A stretch of DNA of 64,000 nt. It comes from Bacillus sp. X1(2014). GTDB taxonomy: Bacteria; Bacillota; Bacilli; Bacillales_B; DSM-18226. Below, one piece after another: positions 49,953-58,740 of this stretch (the first letter of the stretch is position 1; the number at the start of each line of letters is the position of its first letter). The DNA lies in assembly GCF_007678255.1 (NCBI RefSeq), contig NZ_VEED01000009.1, positions 124,001 to 188,000 on the forward strand, written 5' to 3'. A model generated the notes under the pieces. It did no database searches and was not told the origin of the DNA. It saw only the letters and a list, made by a program, of their open reading frames with translations. The position numbers were made by a program, and so were the translations under genes.

Positions 49953-52535
49953 TTACATAAACTCAGAAATAAACATGTCATCCTGTCGTTCGAGAAAATC
50001 ATGGAGATCTACTGCTATATTATCGATTATGCTGTCTAGTGTTTTTCCCTCTGAAGGAATCATGATGTCCGGAACTGAAATATGGACCACTTTTCCAAGT
50101 GGATGTCTTGCTAGAAAATTCCTTGACCAAAGGAATAACCTATCATTTTGCTTTTCATCACTTCTATAGAAAATGGCAACCGAACCTTTTAATAGGCCTA
50201 ATGGATAAGTGGCTAATTCTTCAGCCGTTAAGAATGTATAATTAATCGTTCCTTCACCTGTTGGGGCTTTCTGAACCACCTCTGTCAAGTCCAATCCATT
50301 TTCATCTGGTAAAATCATCGAGGATACGTTGCTATCCGTTAATTGCTGAATAACCTTAACCAACTCTTCTGAGTTCCATTGGTTTTCGTTAACCTTTAAG
50401 ATAATCTCCTGGAATCCGCCCGAGAATTCTTGCAAGCTGCCTGTTAATTCGCCATTTGCCACCATAATTTGATTCGTAAATGGAATCGAAAGTTTTGGAC
50501 GGTGATACCGGATATCGATTCCTTGTGCACGGCAGGAAGGACAACCGCCACATGCTTCTAGTGCATATGTGTAGGTGTCAATAAAGTATTCAGAAACACA
50601 TTCTTCTTCTCTATCAACTACCAGTTTTCTTATTTGTCTAAGATTTTTATTTACACTTTTTCGTTCCTTATCACGGTCAGGTCCTAGAATGTGGATAAAC
50701 TGTTCCTTATCGTTAACCATGGAGAAGTGTAAGATCTTCACCAATAATCGTCTAAAGGATTCACCCGTTTCATACCAGGTATCGAGAATCTCGATGACAC
50801 CATGTCTTGCCAACATGAGACAAACGGCTTCATTCCATGCAGCATTACTTTTACCTGATTCTCCAGAGAGACCTTTATGCTGCGAATTCATATACAGCCA
50901 AAATTCATCTGATTTCTTTGATGACTCTCTCCGTTCAAACATCGCATGCCAACGATCCCATAGCATATCGATGGTTAGGACCGACTGGGAAGTCAAGTTA
51001 TTTTGAACAGCTGTATCATACTCATATACATAATTTAATAAACTAATTGACCCGAATCCATCGCGCCCTCCTCTACCTACTTCCTGATAGTATCTATTGA
51101 CACTTTCAGGAAGACAGCAATGGATGACCGTGCGGATATCTCGTTTATCTACGCCCATTCCAAATGCGGAAGTAGCAACGATCATGTCAATTTCATCATT
51201 GTTCCATCTTCGAATAATTCGTTCGCGTTCAGTATCGGATGTATTGCCAGAAAAAGTTTCAATACTTTTATAGCCTTTTTCGTGCAACATAACTTTCCAA
51301 AGTCTTGCGTCTTCCAATTTTGAAACATAGAGAATAATCGGTCGCGGCAAGTAAGGAATGATTTGGGTAATTTTTCGATATCTCTCGGGATTTGATCTGC
51401 TCTCACTAATAAAATAAGTAGGTTCTAAGCGCAATTCGTCCCCGCGAATTTCTGTATATTTGTCATTGTGAGAAAAAAGATGCCTTAGTAAACTGGTCGC
51501 ATCATCTGTCAACGTGGCCGACAAAAGAATGGTTTTCAACTTTCCTTTTGTCGCCTTCAGCAACCGTTTTTGGAATACTGTTAAAAGTTGAAAATCTGTT
51601 CGGAAGTGACTCCCCCAATCGAGCACGATATGAGCTTCATCAATAACGAACCGAGTGATATTCCCTCGCCAACCAGCATCTTCGATTACAGTGGCCAATG
51701 ATCCATTGACGATTGACTCAGGGTTGGTATATAAAATGGGTAAAGAACCTTCTCGTAGTCCTTCTAAAATGATCTGCTTTTCTTCAATCGGCATTCCACC
51801 ATAGTAGGCCTGGGGATGAAATTTTTCTTCCCGGGCATTAGGGAAAAATTTTTGTGCCGACATTTTTTGATCCAATGCTAACGCTACAGTAGGAACTACA
51901 ACAATGGTCGTTCCTGCTGTTTCTCTTAGTGAACCCACGATGGTCCCGCCTTCTGTTTCATAGAAAGAAGGAAGTAAGAAAACTAAACTTTTGCCTCCTC
52001 CTGTTGGTAAGGCAGCCACTAACGTCTCGCCTTCTTCCATGTTCAGGCAAGCCTTCACCATCACTTTCTGCGCCTCTGAGCGATAATTTGTGAACCCCGC
52101 CATGTGGTGTAAGACCCCGTCCCCAATGGGTGCATTTACCACTCGTCTTTCAGGTAAGCGGTAAATCTCATGGATTTTCTCCATATCTGGGAGATGTTCA
52201 GGGTATTCGGTGTTCACTTCTCCATCCGACCTCACATATAAACCAACTTGGTCGGCAATTCTCATGAGTTGATCACGTAATGCATAGGAAACCTGGACCT
52301 TCTTCTGAAACATAAGAATAAATTGACGTAAATGTCCTGCAAAATCGAAAATCGATGTTTGCTTATGGTTGGAATATAGTTGTGTAAGACAACGAAATAA
52401 ACGCTTCACGCAACTAGCGGTAGATTGTAAACGAATATCGGCATTTTCAAGCAGATGATTCAATTTTTCGATGCCTTCATCCATATCCATTTCCTCAAGC
52501 AAGACCCTCTGCGTTAAATCATATATTTTTTCCAA
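49953..52535 (-). CDS. dpdF: DpdF RecQ-like helicase
   Basis: An 860-residue superfamily 2 helicase with RecQ-type core. Walker A is PTGGGKS (177-183), Walker B VIDEAH with the following IVLDWGSHFRTDFQLL, the SATLTD motif III, and RecQ-like motifs SAFGMGVDKRDIRTVIHCCL and YYQEVGRGGRDGFG. A zinc cluster ACGGCPSCR follows the core. The N-terminal 130 residues are family-specific. The start is TTG overlapping the dpdE stop region, with GGATGG nine bases upstream, so it is coupled to dpdE. In Dpd clusters, DpdE and DpdF are paired helicases expected to act in the restriction half. Confidence 0.85.
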   Translation of the reverse strand: MEKIYDLTQRVLLEEMDMDEGIEKLNHLLENADIRLQSTASCVKRLFRCLTQLYSNHKQTSIFDFAGHLRQFILMFQKKVQVSYALRDQLMRIADQVGLYVRSDGEVNTEYPEHLPDMEKIHEIYRLPERRVVNAPIGDGVLHHMAGFTNYRSEAQKVMVKACLNMEEGETLVAALPTGGGKSLVFLLPSFYETEGGTIVGSLRETAGTTIVVVPTVALALDQKMSAQKFFPNAREEKFHPQAYYGGMPIEEKQIILEGLREGSLPILYTNPESIVNGSLATVIEDAGWRGNITRFVIDEAHIVLDWGSHFRTDFQLLTVFQKRLLKATKGKLKTILLSATLTDDATSLLRHLFSHNDKYTEIRGDELRLEPTYFISESRSNPERYRKITQIIPYLPRPIILYVSKLEDARLWKVMLHEKGYKSIETFSGNTSDTERERIIRRWNNDEIDMIVATSAFGMGVDKRDIRTVIHCCLPESVNRYYQEVGRGGRDGFGSISLLNYVYEYDTAVQNNLTSQSVLTIDMLWDRWHAMFERRESSKKSDEFWLYMNSQHKGLSGESGKSNAAWNEAVCLMLARHGVIEILDTWYETGESFRRLLVKILHFSMVNDKEQFIHILGPDRDKERKSVNKNLRQIRKLVVDREEECVSEYFIDTYTYALEACGGCPSCRAQGIDIRYHRPKLSIPFTNQIMVANGELTGSLQEFSGGFQEIILKVNENQWNSEELVKVIQQLTDSNVSSMILPDENGLDLTEVVQKAPTGEGTINYTFLTAEELATYPLGLLKGSVAIFYRSDEKQNDRLFLWSRNFLARHPLGKVVHISVPDIMIPSEGKTLDSIIDNIAVDLHDFLERQDDMFISEFM

Positions 52536-55500
52536 CCATGTTCACCATCCTTATAAAGGCCACAGATTCCAATCGGAAAATTGGATTCTCAATCCCTTCC
52601 TGAACAGCATTATAGATTTTTTTCAAATACTTAACATTGCTATCATCTTGGTAACCGTAATAAAGGTTTGATGCTTTTAGTGAGTTAATTCGTTGTCCAA
52701 AATCTTCTTTTGCTTGTTCAACATGAACTTCTAATGTAAAGTGGTCCCTTACCTTTTGTATACTGCGTTCGTAACTCGTTTCAATCATATTTTCCCAGAT
52801 GTCACGCGGATACTCTTCTACAAACTGTTTGAAATTTCCTCCGCCACGTTTCCCCATATGGCTCAATACTTTATCCGGCAAATGACCAGACATTACCGAA
52901 AGAATCGTTCTTTCATCAACCTCATCTCCACCGACCTGCTCCACCGTTTTAAAGTGCTGCAATGGCAGATAGCCTTGTGCATGATAAAGATGATCCATAC
53001 TTTCATCGATTTCAATCAACGGTTTCGGATTTAACGAAATCGACCAAGTAAAAAGGAAACCTTCCCAATCCACACTATTGGTTCGAATTTCAAGGGCTGT
53101 TGACCGTCCGGCGTAAAGTTCGTAGGCATTGTTCACGATGGAATCAAATAGTAAATCACCTGGAGCGAAAAACATAAGGTCTTCTCGTTCAATCGCTTTT
53201 TTCCGGATGAAGGTACCTCGTAATTGCTGTGAACGTAACGCTCTTTTCCTGGCTTCATTTAAATTAGGCACAAAATATTGAGCATTGTTCATGGATTTAA
53301 AATTAAATGATTTTGGTGAGTACATCACAGCTGTTCCGTTTTCGACACTTTCTCCGTGTAAACCGCATAATGCCGACCAAGTCATCATTGTAGAAGCCAG
53401 AACCCCGCCATCATCCTCATCAAATTGCTCAATTAAATATAGCAGTTGTTGTTCTACCGATTGATCTAATTGCCTTGCTACATCAAAGAAACGTTCTTCT
53501 TCAACTTTTTCTCTCATTTTCGCGAGAGATGCGTTAATTTCCCCTAACTTTTTGCTTAAACCATTTTCTAAATTGGAGGTAATTGCATTGGTAATGGAAT
53601 TTTGAATCTCATATAGGGCAATTTCAATCCCGCTTAAACTTTCATCAAATACTTGTAACCCTTCATCCCATAAACGGAATAATTCTTCTTCAATCGTTTC
53701 TTCGGAGCAAAAGACAACAGACAGCACATCTTTTTCCCGATTTAAACGGTCAATCCGGCCAATACGCTGTTCAAGGTCCGTTGGCGACCATGGGATATCA
53801 ATATGGACGAGAAAATCTGCCATTTGGAAATTTCGTCCTTCCCCACCTAGCGGGTCGCAGACCATAAACCGACAGTCTGGTTTACTCTGGAAATCGTCAA
53901 CTGCTCGCTGAAGTTCTTCTTCATTTTTACCATGGTAAAAGCTACGAACAGTGGCCTCACCAAATCGAGATACAAGTAGTCGTTCTAACTGAGCAATCGT
54001 TTCTTTCCATTGCGAAAAAATCACGACCTTTTTATTTTCCGCATTTTCGGTTAAGTAGTCTAAAACATACATTAATCTTCCCTTAATTAAATCAGGATCA
54101 TTGTAGAGATCTTCCGTTTTGCTAAATTCTACTTCTGCTTGTCTTTTCCACCTGTTTGTCAAGGCTGATAATTCATGTAAATAATGTTCCTCGTCAGGTG
54201 TTGCAGGCAATTGCAATAATGGTTTTAATGCCTCCCTATCGACGGTTATGTTATTTTTTAAGAACTCAAGCCGTTTTGTAATGATGGAATCCAATGCCCA
54301 AGGTGAACTATACATGCCGGATAAGAAGATCCGGTGGTAGGCACCTTTTAATTTGGCATCAAAACCTTGTCGATTGATACTATCTAAGTAATTCAGTAAG
54401 GTTTCGTTTACATCAGCTTCATAATAGAGCATATCTGAGCCTTGCATTTGATAGGTGACAACCTCTTTATATCGCTTAGGAAGTTGCTGCTCTAACTCTT
54501 TTCTGCGATGACGGATGACCTTACGCTCAATTTGGTAATTTTCCGCTAGATAGGCAAGCGCTAATTTAACTTGCTCCAATCCTTGGTCTTGTGAATCAGC
54601 ATCAATCTTGTCAATTAATTGATCAAATATATCATCATCTAGGCGTTTTGAGATTTTCTCAAAATTATCAATAAAATCGTCCACTAACTCATCTTCTTGA
54701 TAATCCGAGAGCTCTTGCATCATTTGATACACACGTCTACGGATGTAGGATTGTTTTTCTAATAATTCATCGAAATGACTTTCTGACATCGTTAAATATT
54801 TATTCGGTTCAAGCAAGCGAACAAGTTTCAAAAACTCATTTGGACGTGATTGAATCGGCGTTGCACTCAATAGTAAAAGGTTTTCAACCCGCTCGCTGAC
54901 TTGGAGTAATTTTTCGTATTCTTCATCCAGAAAGAGCAAGCGGTGTGTTTCATCCACAATTACCAGGTCCCAATTTCTCCTCATGACCTTATCACCTATT
55001 GCTGTATTTACCTTCTCTAACGGAAAGAGCACATTGGAGTGATCACCTAGACCATTCGTTTCACCGTACACGTGAAAATTTGACCAGAACTTAAATGATA
55101 ATTCATTTCTCCACTGGTAAAGTAGGGATTCCGGTGTAACAATTAAAATTTTCATATCGCCAATACGTTTTTGAAGCCCTTTCATAATGACGATCGCTTC
55201 AATCGTTTTCCCGAGACCTACCTCGTCAGCCAACATAAAACGACATGGTCTTTCTGAAATCGCTCTCACAATGGTATCCACTTGGTGCTTTAACAAATAA
55301 ACGCGGGAGCCTACCAATGTATCAAAACCAAATGTTGCATTCTTTAATGTATGGAGCGAGTTGGTAACGATTTCACGTTTCATGTACCATCTCGGATTGT
55401 TTAACTCATAATGCAGGATCTGGTTTACTGGATCTACATCTGCTCGGTTAAATGAGACTGTTAGTCCTGATTCACAAAGAATCTTGATTCTCTTTTCTTT

Positions 55501-55842
55501 ACCTGATGGGACTACAACGTAGTACCAGTAATAACCCTTTTCATCTTCATGTGAAAATTGTATGATCTTAACTTCTTGATTCAGATTGTGAAGCTCCGCC
55601 CTAGTATCTGGTAGAATCTTAACGTGTTCCACTTGGGTCACGTGATACTTCTCTTGTTTAGGGACTTTATATAGAGAAAAATAATCAAATTGCTTATCTA
55701 AATTAAAAAACTGCACAGAAACCTGTTCTTCATATGTATTTATGGAATCTGCCTGTCCTAGGGCGAATCTCCTAGGTGTGTCTGGATGCTCATAATCTAT
55801 ACTACATCTAATATACATACCAACTTTGATTTCCCCAACCAC
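52519..55842 (-). CDS. dpdE: DpdE SNF2-like helicase
   Basis: A superfamily 2 SNF2-type translocase of about 1107 residues. An N-terminal beta-barrel-like region (MYIRCSIDYEHPDTPRRFAL, VSVQFFNLDKQFDYF) precedes the core: Walker A DEVGLGKT near residue 210, Walker B VIVDETHRLLFLDEE, SATPIQSRP motif III, and the helicase domain DPLGGEGRNFQMADFLVHID then WSPTDLEQRIGRIDRL. The C-terminal 350 residues are family-specific. Several starts are possible; GTG with AAGGTG nine bases before it is used because the text before it is unlike the family. It opens a new transcription unit after the terminator at dpdD1. Confidence 0.85.
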   Translation of the reverse strand: MVGEIKVGMYIRCSIDYEHPDTPRRFALGQADSINTYEEQVSVQFFNLDKQFDYFSLYKVPKQEKYHVTQVEHVKILPDTRAELHNLNQEVKIIQFSHEDEKGYYWYYVVVPSGKEKRIKILCESGLTVSFNRADVDPVNQILHYELNNPRWYMKREIVTNSLHTLKNATFGFDTLVGSRVYLLKHQVDTIVRAISERPCRFMLADEVGLGKTIEAIVIMKGLQKRIGDMKILIVTPESLLYQWRNELSFKFWSNFHVYGETNGLGDHSNVLFPLEKVNTAIGDKVMRRNWDLVIVDETHRLLFLDEEYEKLLQVSERVENLLLLSATPIQSRPNEFLKLVRLLEPNKYLTMSESHFDELLEKQSYIRRRVYQMMQELSDYQEDELVDDFIDNFEKISKRLDDDIFDQLIDKIDADSQDQGLEQVKLALAYLAENYQIERKVIRHRRKELEQQLPKRYKEVVTYQMQGSDMLYYEADVNETLLNYLDSINRQGFDAKLKGAYHRIFLSGMYSSPWALDSIITKRLEFLKNNITVDREALKPLLQLPATPDEEHYLHELSALTNRWKRQAEVEFSKTEDLYNDPDLIKGRLMYVLDYLTENAENKKVVIFSQWKETIAQLERLLVSRFGEATVRSFYHGKNEEELQRAVDDFQSKPDCRFMVCDPLGGEGRNFQMADFLVHIDIPWSPTDLEQRIGRIDRLNREKDVLSVVFCSEETIEEELFRLWDEGLQVFDESLSGIEIALYEIQNSITNAITSNLENGLSKKLGEINASLAKMREKVEEERFFDVARQLDQSVEQQLLYLIEQFDEDDGGVLASTMMTWSALCGLHGESVENGTAVMYSPKSFNFKSMNNAQYFVPNLNEARKRALRSQQLRGTFIRKKAIEREDLMFFAPGDLLFDSIVNNAYELYAGRSTALEIRTNSVDWEGFLFTWSISLNPKPLIEIDESMDHLYHAQGYLPLQHFKTVEQVGGDEVDERTILSVMSGHLPDKVLSHMGKRGGGNFKQFVEEYPRDIWENMIETSYERSIQKVRDHFTLEVHVEQAKEDFGQRINSLKASNLYYGYQDDSNVKYLKKIYNAVQEGIENPIFRLESVAFIRMVNMVGKNI

Positions 55843-55944
55843 AGCAATCAACACCTTATTACAAATTATGACATACTTTAAATTTAACATATATGCATTT
55901 AGTATTCCTTTTTAAAGTTTTATTTCATCAGTTTTCTAAAAAAT

Positions 55945-55966
55945 GAGATGCAATGAATTGCATCTC
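55945..55966 (-). terminator. intrinsic terminator between dpdD1 and dpdE
   Basis: On the minus strand GAGATGCAA-TTCA-TTGCATCTC forms a perfect nine-pair stem followed by ATTTTTTAG. It overlaps the dpdD1 stop codon by a base or two and lies about 100 bases before dpdE, splitting the cluster into two units. Confidence 0.8.
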
Positions 55967-58211
55967 ACATTTTTTCAATATGCTTTTCAAGTTCTCTTAT
56001 CATACTTGAACTTCCCTTTGCATGACAAAAAATTAAAGGTAATTTACTTGGTCGTTCATCTTGTATAAACAATGTCGCTGCATGCTTAGCACTAGCTGTA
56101 GCTACAATTAAAATATCTGTAGACTTTGAAAGAATTCGCAAGGCATCGGTTCCCACCTTGTCATTATTGGTTTGAACATGAATATTATTTTTAACTTTTG
56201 AATCAAGATAGGATTTAACACGTTGAGAAACCCGATCCATAAGAGTATAAATCCCAACTGATTTTCCCTCTAATTTATCCCAAAAGGATTCATTAGCTGC
56301 GTCCTTAACATTCTCTTTTGTCCAATAGGCTTCATTGATCCCTTTCCATGCTTCAATCTCATTCAGATCCATATGCAAGAGTTTAATCATTTCCCAGTCG
56401 CTAGTCTTCATAAATCTAGAGAAAGTACCCAAATGCTGATTGAGTTCCTTTAAAAAGGCTATTCTCTTTTCTTCGTTTAAGCAGGGATAAAGGATTAATG
56501 CCTCAATCACATCGATTGCCCAACTAAGATTCGTGTAAGAAGCCGCAATTTTCCATAAGCTTATACCAGAGGAAACAACATCGTCATATTCCTTCTTCGA
56601 CAAGCCAACCGATAAAACAGCTATCAATAGATCTTGATAAATCGAAAGTTCCATTTCTCCTATTTCCTCGGAAAGAGTCAACAATTCCAACAAAGTCAGA
56701 TAAATCGTCTTACACTCTTTTCTTGGCCACACAGGATCATTTTTAAAGAAATCAAGAAGATGTGGATAGCTATAATACAGGTTCTCTAAAGTATATTGTT
56801 CAGCGATGCAGTCTTCTAACTTTAGTTTAAGTGTTTCAATGCCATCCTTTTGTGCAAGAATGTCATCTACACTCCATTCTTGTGCACCTTTTTGCGCCAA
56901 TTGGATGTTCTCCCGGTGAGAACGTTGGTTAATTTGTTCGAGCCAAACCACCCAATTGGTTGGAACCTCAATTGAAGGTTCATTATTGGTTTGTGATTCT
57001 TGATTCGATAAATAGTCAAGAAATTCTTTATTTCTTCTACTTTTTAAGAACAATTGTTGTTCCTCAGCAGCCAACAACTTAAACGATTGTAACGCCAATC
57101 TTTCTGACTCTAATGACTGAATTTCATAGGTACAATCAAAAAGTAGCATTGTTTTTTCAACCGACTGTGGCAAGGATTGAAGTATATTAAACGCCTCTTC
57201 AAAATTCCCTTCATAAATTTCCTTTCTAACTAAGTCAAAGCTTACTGGTTCCTTTTCTTGAGGTTCGACTGTAACTTTCCCAGCAATTTTAGATAAGAAT
57301 CGGCCAAACTCATCATCAGCATCTACCTGTTCCAAAATCGATTGAATCCAGTCCTTTTTCTGTGGTTCAATCACTACCGCACGAAGCCAGAAACAGGTGA
57401 TCGCTTCACGACTTGAAAAGTTTCGCTTATTTGTAAATAGACTTTGATAAAGAGGATAAATTTCCTCTTTAAAAGTTTGCAGAAGTCCCGCAATATCTTC
57501 AAGTTTTGGGACGAGATGGACATGGTATACCGCTTTAATCATTGCCTCTGTTACTGCTGGTGGTCTGCGCATATTCATTAATTCAGGAAAACGTTTTAAG
57601 TGTAGAATATCCTGCCAGCGTCTAAAAGCTACAAGCATTTCAACTTCTAAAAATAAAATGTTTTTTGAATCTAAATAATGGCCTTGTTTTAATTGTTCAA
57701 GTTCTTTTTCCGCAATAGCGCGATTGCTCGTCTGCAGGGCAAGATGAAAATCCCTTAGTAATTTCCCCAAACTTCTAATGGTTTGGACTTCAGTTTCAGG
57801 CTTTTCACCCCATAATTTTCTCATCGTTTCTAAGGTATCCCAAATGTATTTATTATCAGCTTGAAAACGATAATAACGCCCATTCGATAACCTATTAACC
57901 TCTTGGTCTATCAGATTATTATGGATGGGCACTGCACGAATTCCACTGAAGTCTGAATACGTAACACCTAGAAAATGAACCAGATGTTCACCTAAACGAC
58001 GGAATTGGAGATCAGAAAAAGCAATCCCATACCAGATTACTTCATTCGTTTTTGGAACAATGACAGGTAATAGTGTTTCTTTGGGCTCGTCTCGACGGAT
58101 TCTTTCCACCCAGGGTAAAATTTTGTGCTGCGCGTTACCTTCTGTATGGATTTTTTCAAGTGAACACTTGTTATCACTTCCAAAAAACACATCTAAAAAT
58201 GGCTTAACCAA
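55965..58211 (-). CDS. dpdD: DpdD-like protein, first copy
   Basis: A 748-residue protein. The start VKPFLDVFFGSDNKCSLEK and the nearby LPWVERIRRDEPKETLLPVI match my recollection of the DpdD family. The middle is helical (RDFHLALQTSNRAIAEKELE, QGHYLDSKNILFLEVEMLVA). The C-terminal 110 residues (SVGIYTLMDRVSQRVKSYLD, TDILIVATASAKHAATLFIQ, AKGSSSMIRELEKH) are a compact Rossmann-like domain shared with copy 2, suggestive of binding a nucleotide or signal. The TTG after GGGGGG, eleven codons into the longest frame, is the better start and overlaps the dpdK1 stop. It closes the I-J-K-D unit. Confidence 0.7.
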   Translation of the reverse strand: MVKPFLDVFFGSDNKCSLEKIHTEGNAQHKILPWVERIRRDEPKETLLPVIVPKTNEVIWYGIAFSDLQFRRLGEHLVHFLGVTYSDFSGIRAVPIHNNLIDQEVNRLSNGRYYRFQADNKYIWDTLETMRKLWGEKPETEVQTIRSLGKLLRDFHLALQTSNRAIAEKELEQLKQGHYLDSKNILFLEVEMLVAFRRWQDILHLKRFPELMNMRRPPAVTEAMIKAVYHVHLVPKLEDIAGLLQTFKEEIYPLYQSLFTNKRNFSSREAITCFWLRAVVIEPQKKDWIQSILEQVDADDEFGRFLSKIAGKVTVEPQEKEPVSFDLVRKEIYEGNFEEAFNILQSLPQSVEKTMLLFDCTYEIQSLESERLALQSFKLLAAEEQQLFLKSRRNKEFLDYLSNQESQTNNEPSIEVPTNWVVWLEQINQRSHRENIQLAQKGAQEWSVDDILAQKDGIETLKLKLEDCIAEQYTLENLYYSYPHLLDFFKNDPVWPRKECKTIYLTLLELLTLSEEIGEMELSIYQDLLIAVLSVGLSKKEYDDVVSSGISLWKIAASYTNLSWAIDVIEALILYPCLNEEKRIAFLKELNQHLGTFSRFMKTSDWEMIKLLHMDLNEIEAWKGINEAYWTKENVKDAANESFWDKLEGKSVGIYTLMDRVSQRVKSYLDSKVKNNIHVQTNNDKVGTDALRILSKSTDILIVATASAKHAATLFIQDERPSKLPLIFCHAKGSSSMIRELEKHIEKM

Positions 58212-58740
58212 GGTGCTCGTCCCCCCAGCGGTTGGCAAATTCAATTCGATTTTGCGAAATATCCTGTGGGTCCGTGATCAATTGGACAGATTCCTCGTTA
58301 ACCGTAATCCCATTAAAGGTGAAATTCATCGAACCATTTAAATAAAATTGATCACCAAGCAGCCCCTTTGAATGAAGCAAATAGCTAGAATAGATATGCA
58401 CACGGTCCTCGTATTCTTTCGTTGCTGCTTTAAGTTTTTCCAGAAATCGATTATTATGTGGGTCTGGCCGGGTGGCGAGACGGATGACCGTTCCATTCTC
58501 AACCAATTTCACCAGCACCTCTGAAAAGGTAACCTTTTTCCTGGACCAATGAGGTTCAATCGTTAAAAATTGATTCGCTTCATTGTAGATAATCGGAATA
58601 TCGGATATCCAAGGAGAAACAATCCAGAGACAACGGCTTGGTTGAATGATCTCCATTACGAACAACGATTGCAGGACATCAGCAATCTCTTGTGAATAAT
58701 TCGTTGTATGAATAAATCTTGATGGATAGTTTGTCTTCAT
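58204..58740 (-). CDS. dpdK: phospholipase D-like protein DpdK, first copy
   Basis: A 178-residue paralogue of the product at 40211. The catalytic segment reads LLHSKGLLGDQFYLNGSMNF, preserving His-x-Lys, Asp and GSxNF. The N-terminal half (LWIVSPWISDIPIIYNEANQ, LVKLVENGTVIRLATR) is the usual PLD half-fold. One motif means a dimer would be required. ATG overlaps the dpdJ1 stop as ATATGA after GGGAGG, so DpdJ1 and DpdK1 are co-translated. Confidence 0.82.
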   Translation of the reverse strand: MKTNYPSRFIHTTNYSQEIADVLQSLFVMEIIQPSRCLWIVSPWISDIPIIYNEANQFLTIEPHWSRKKVTFSEVLVKLVENGTVIRLATRPDPHNNRFLEKLKAATKEYEDRVHIYSSYLLHSKGLLGDQFYLNGSMNFTFNGITVNEESVQLITDPQDISQNRIEFANRWGDEHLG

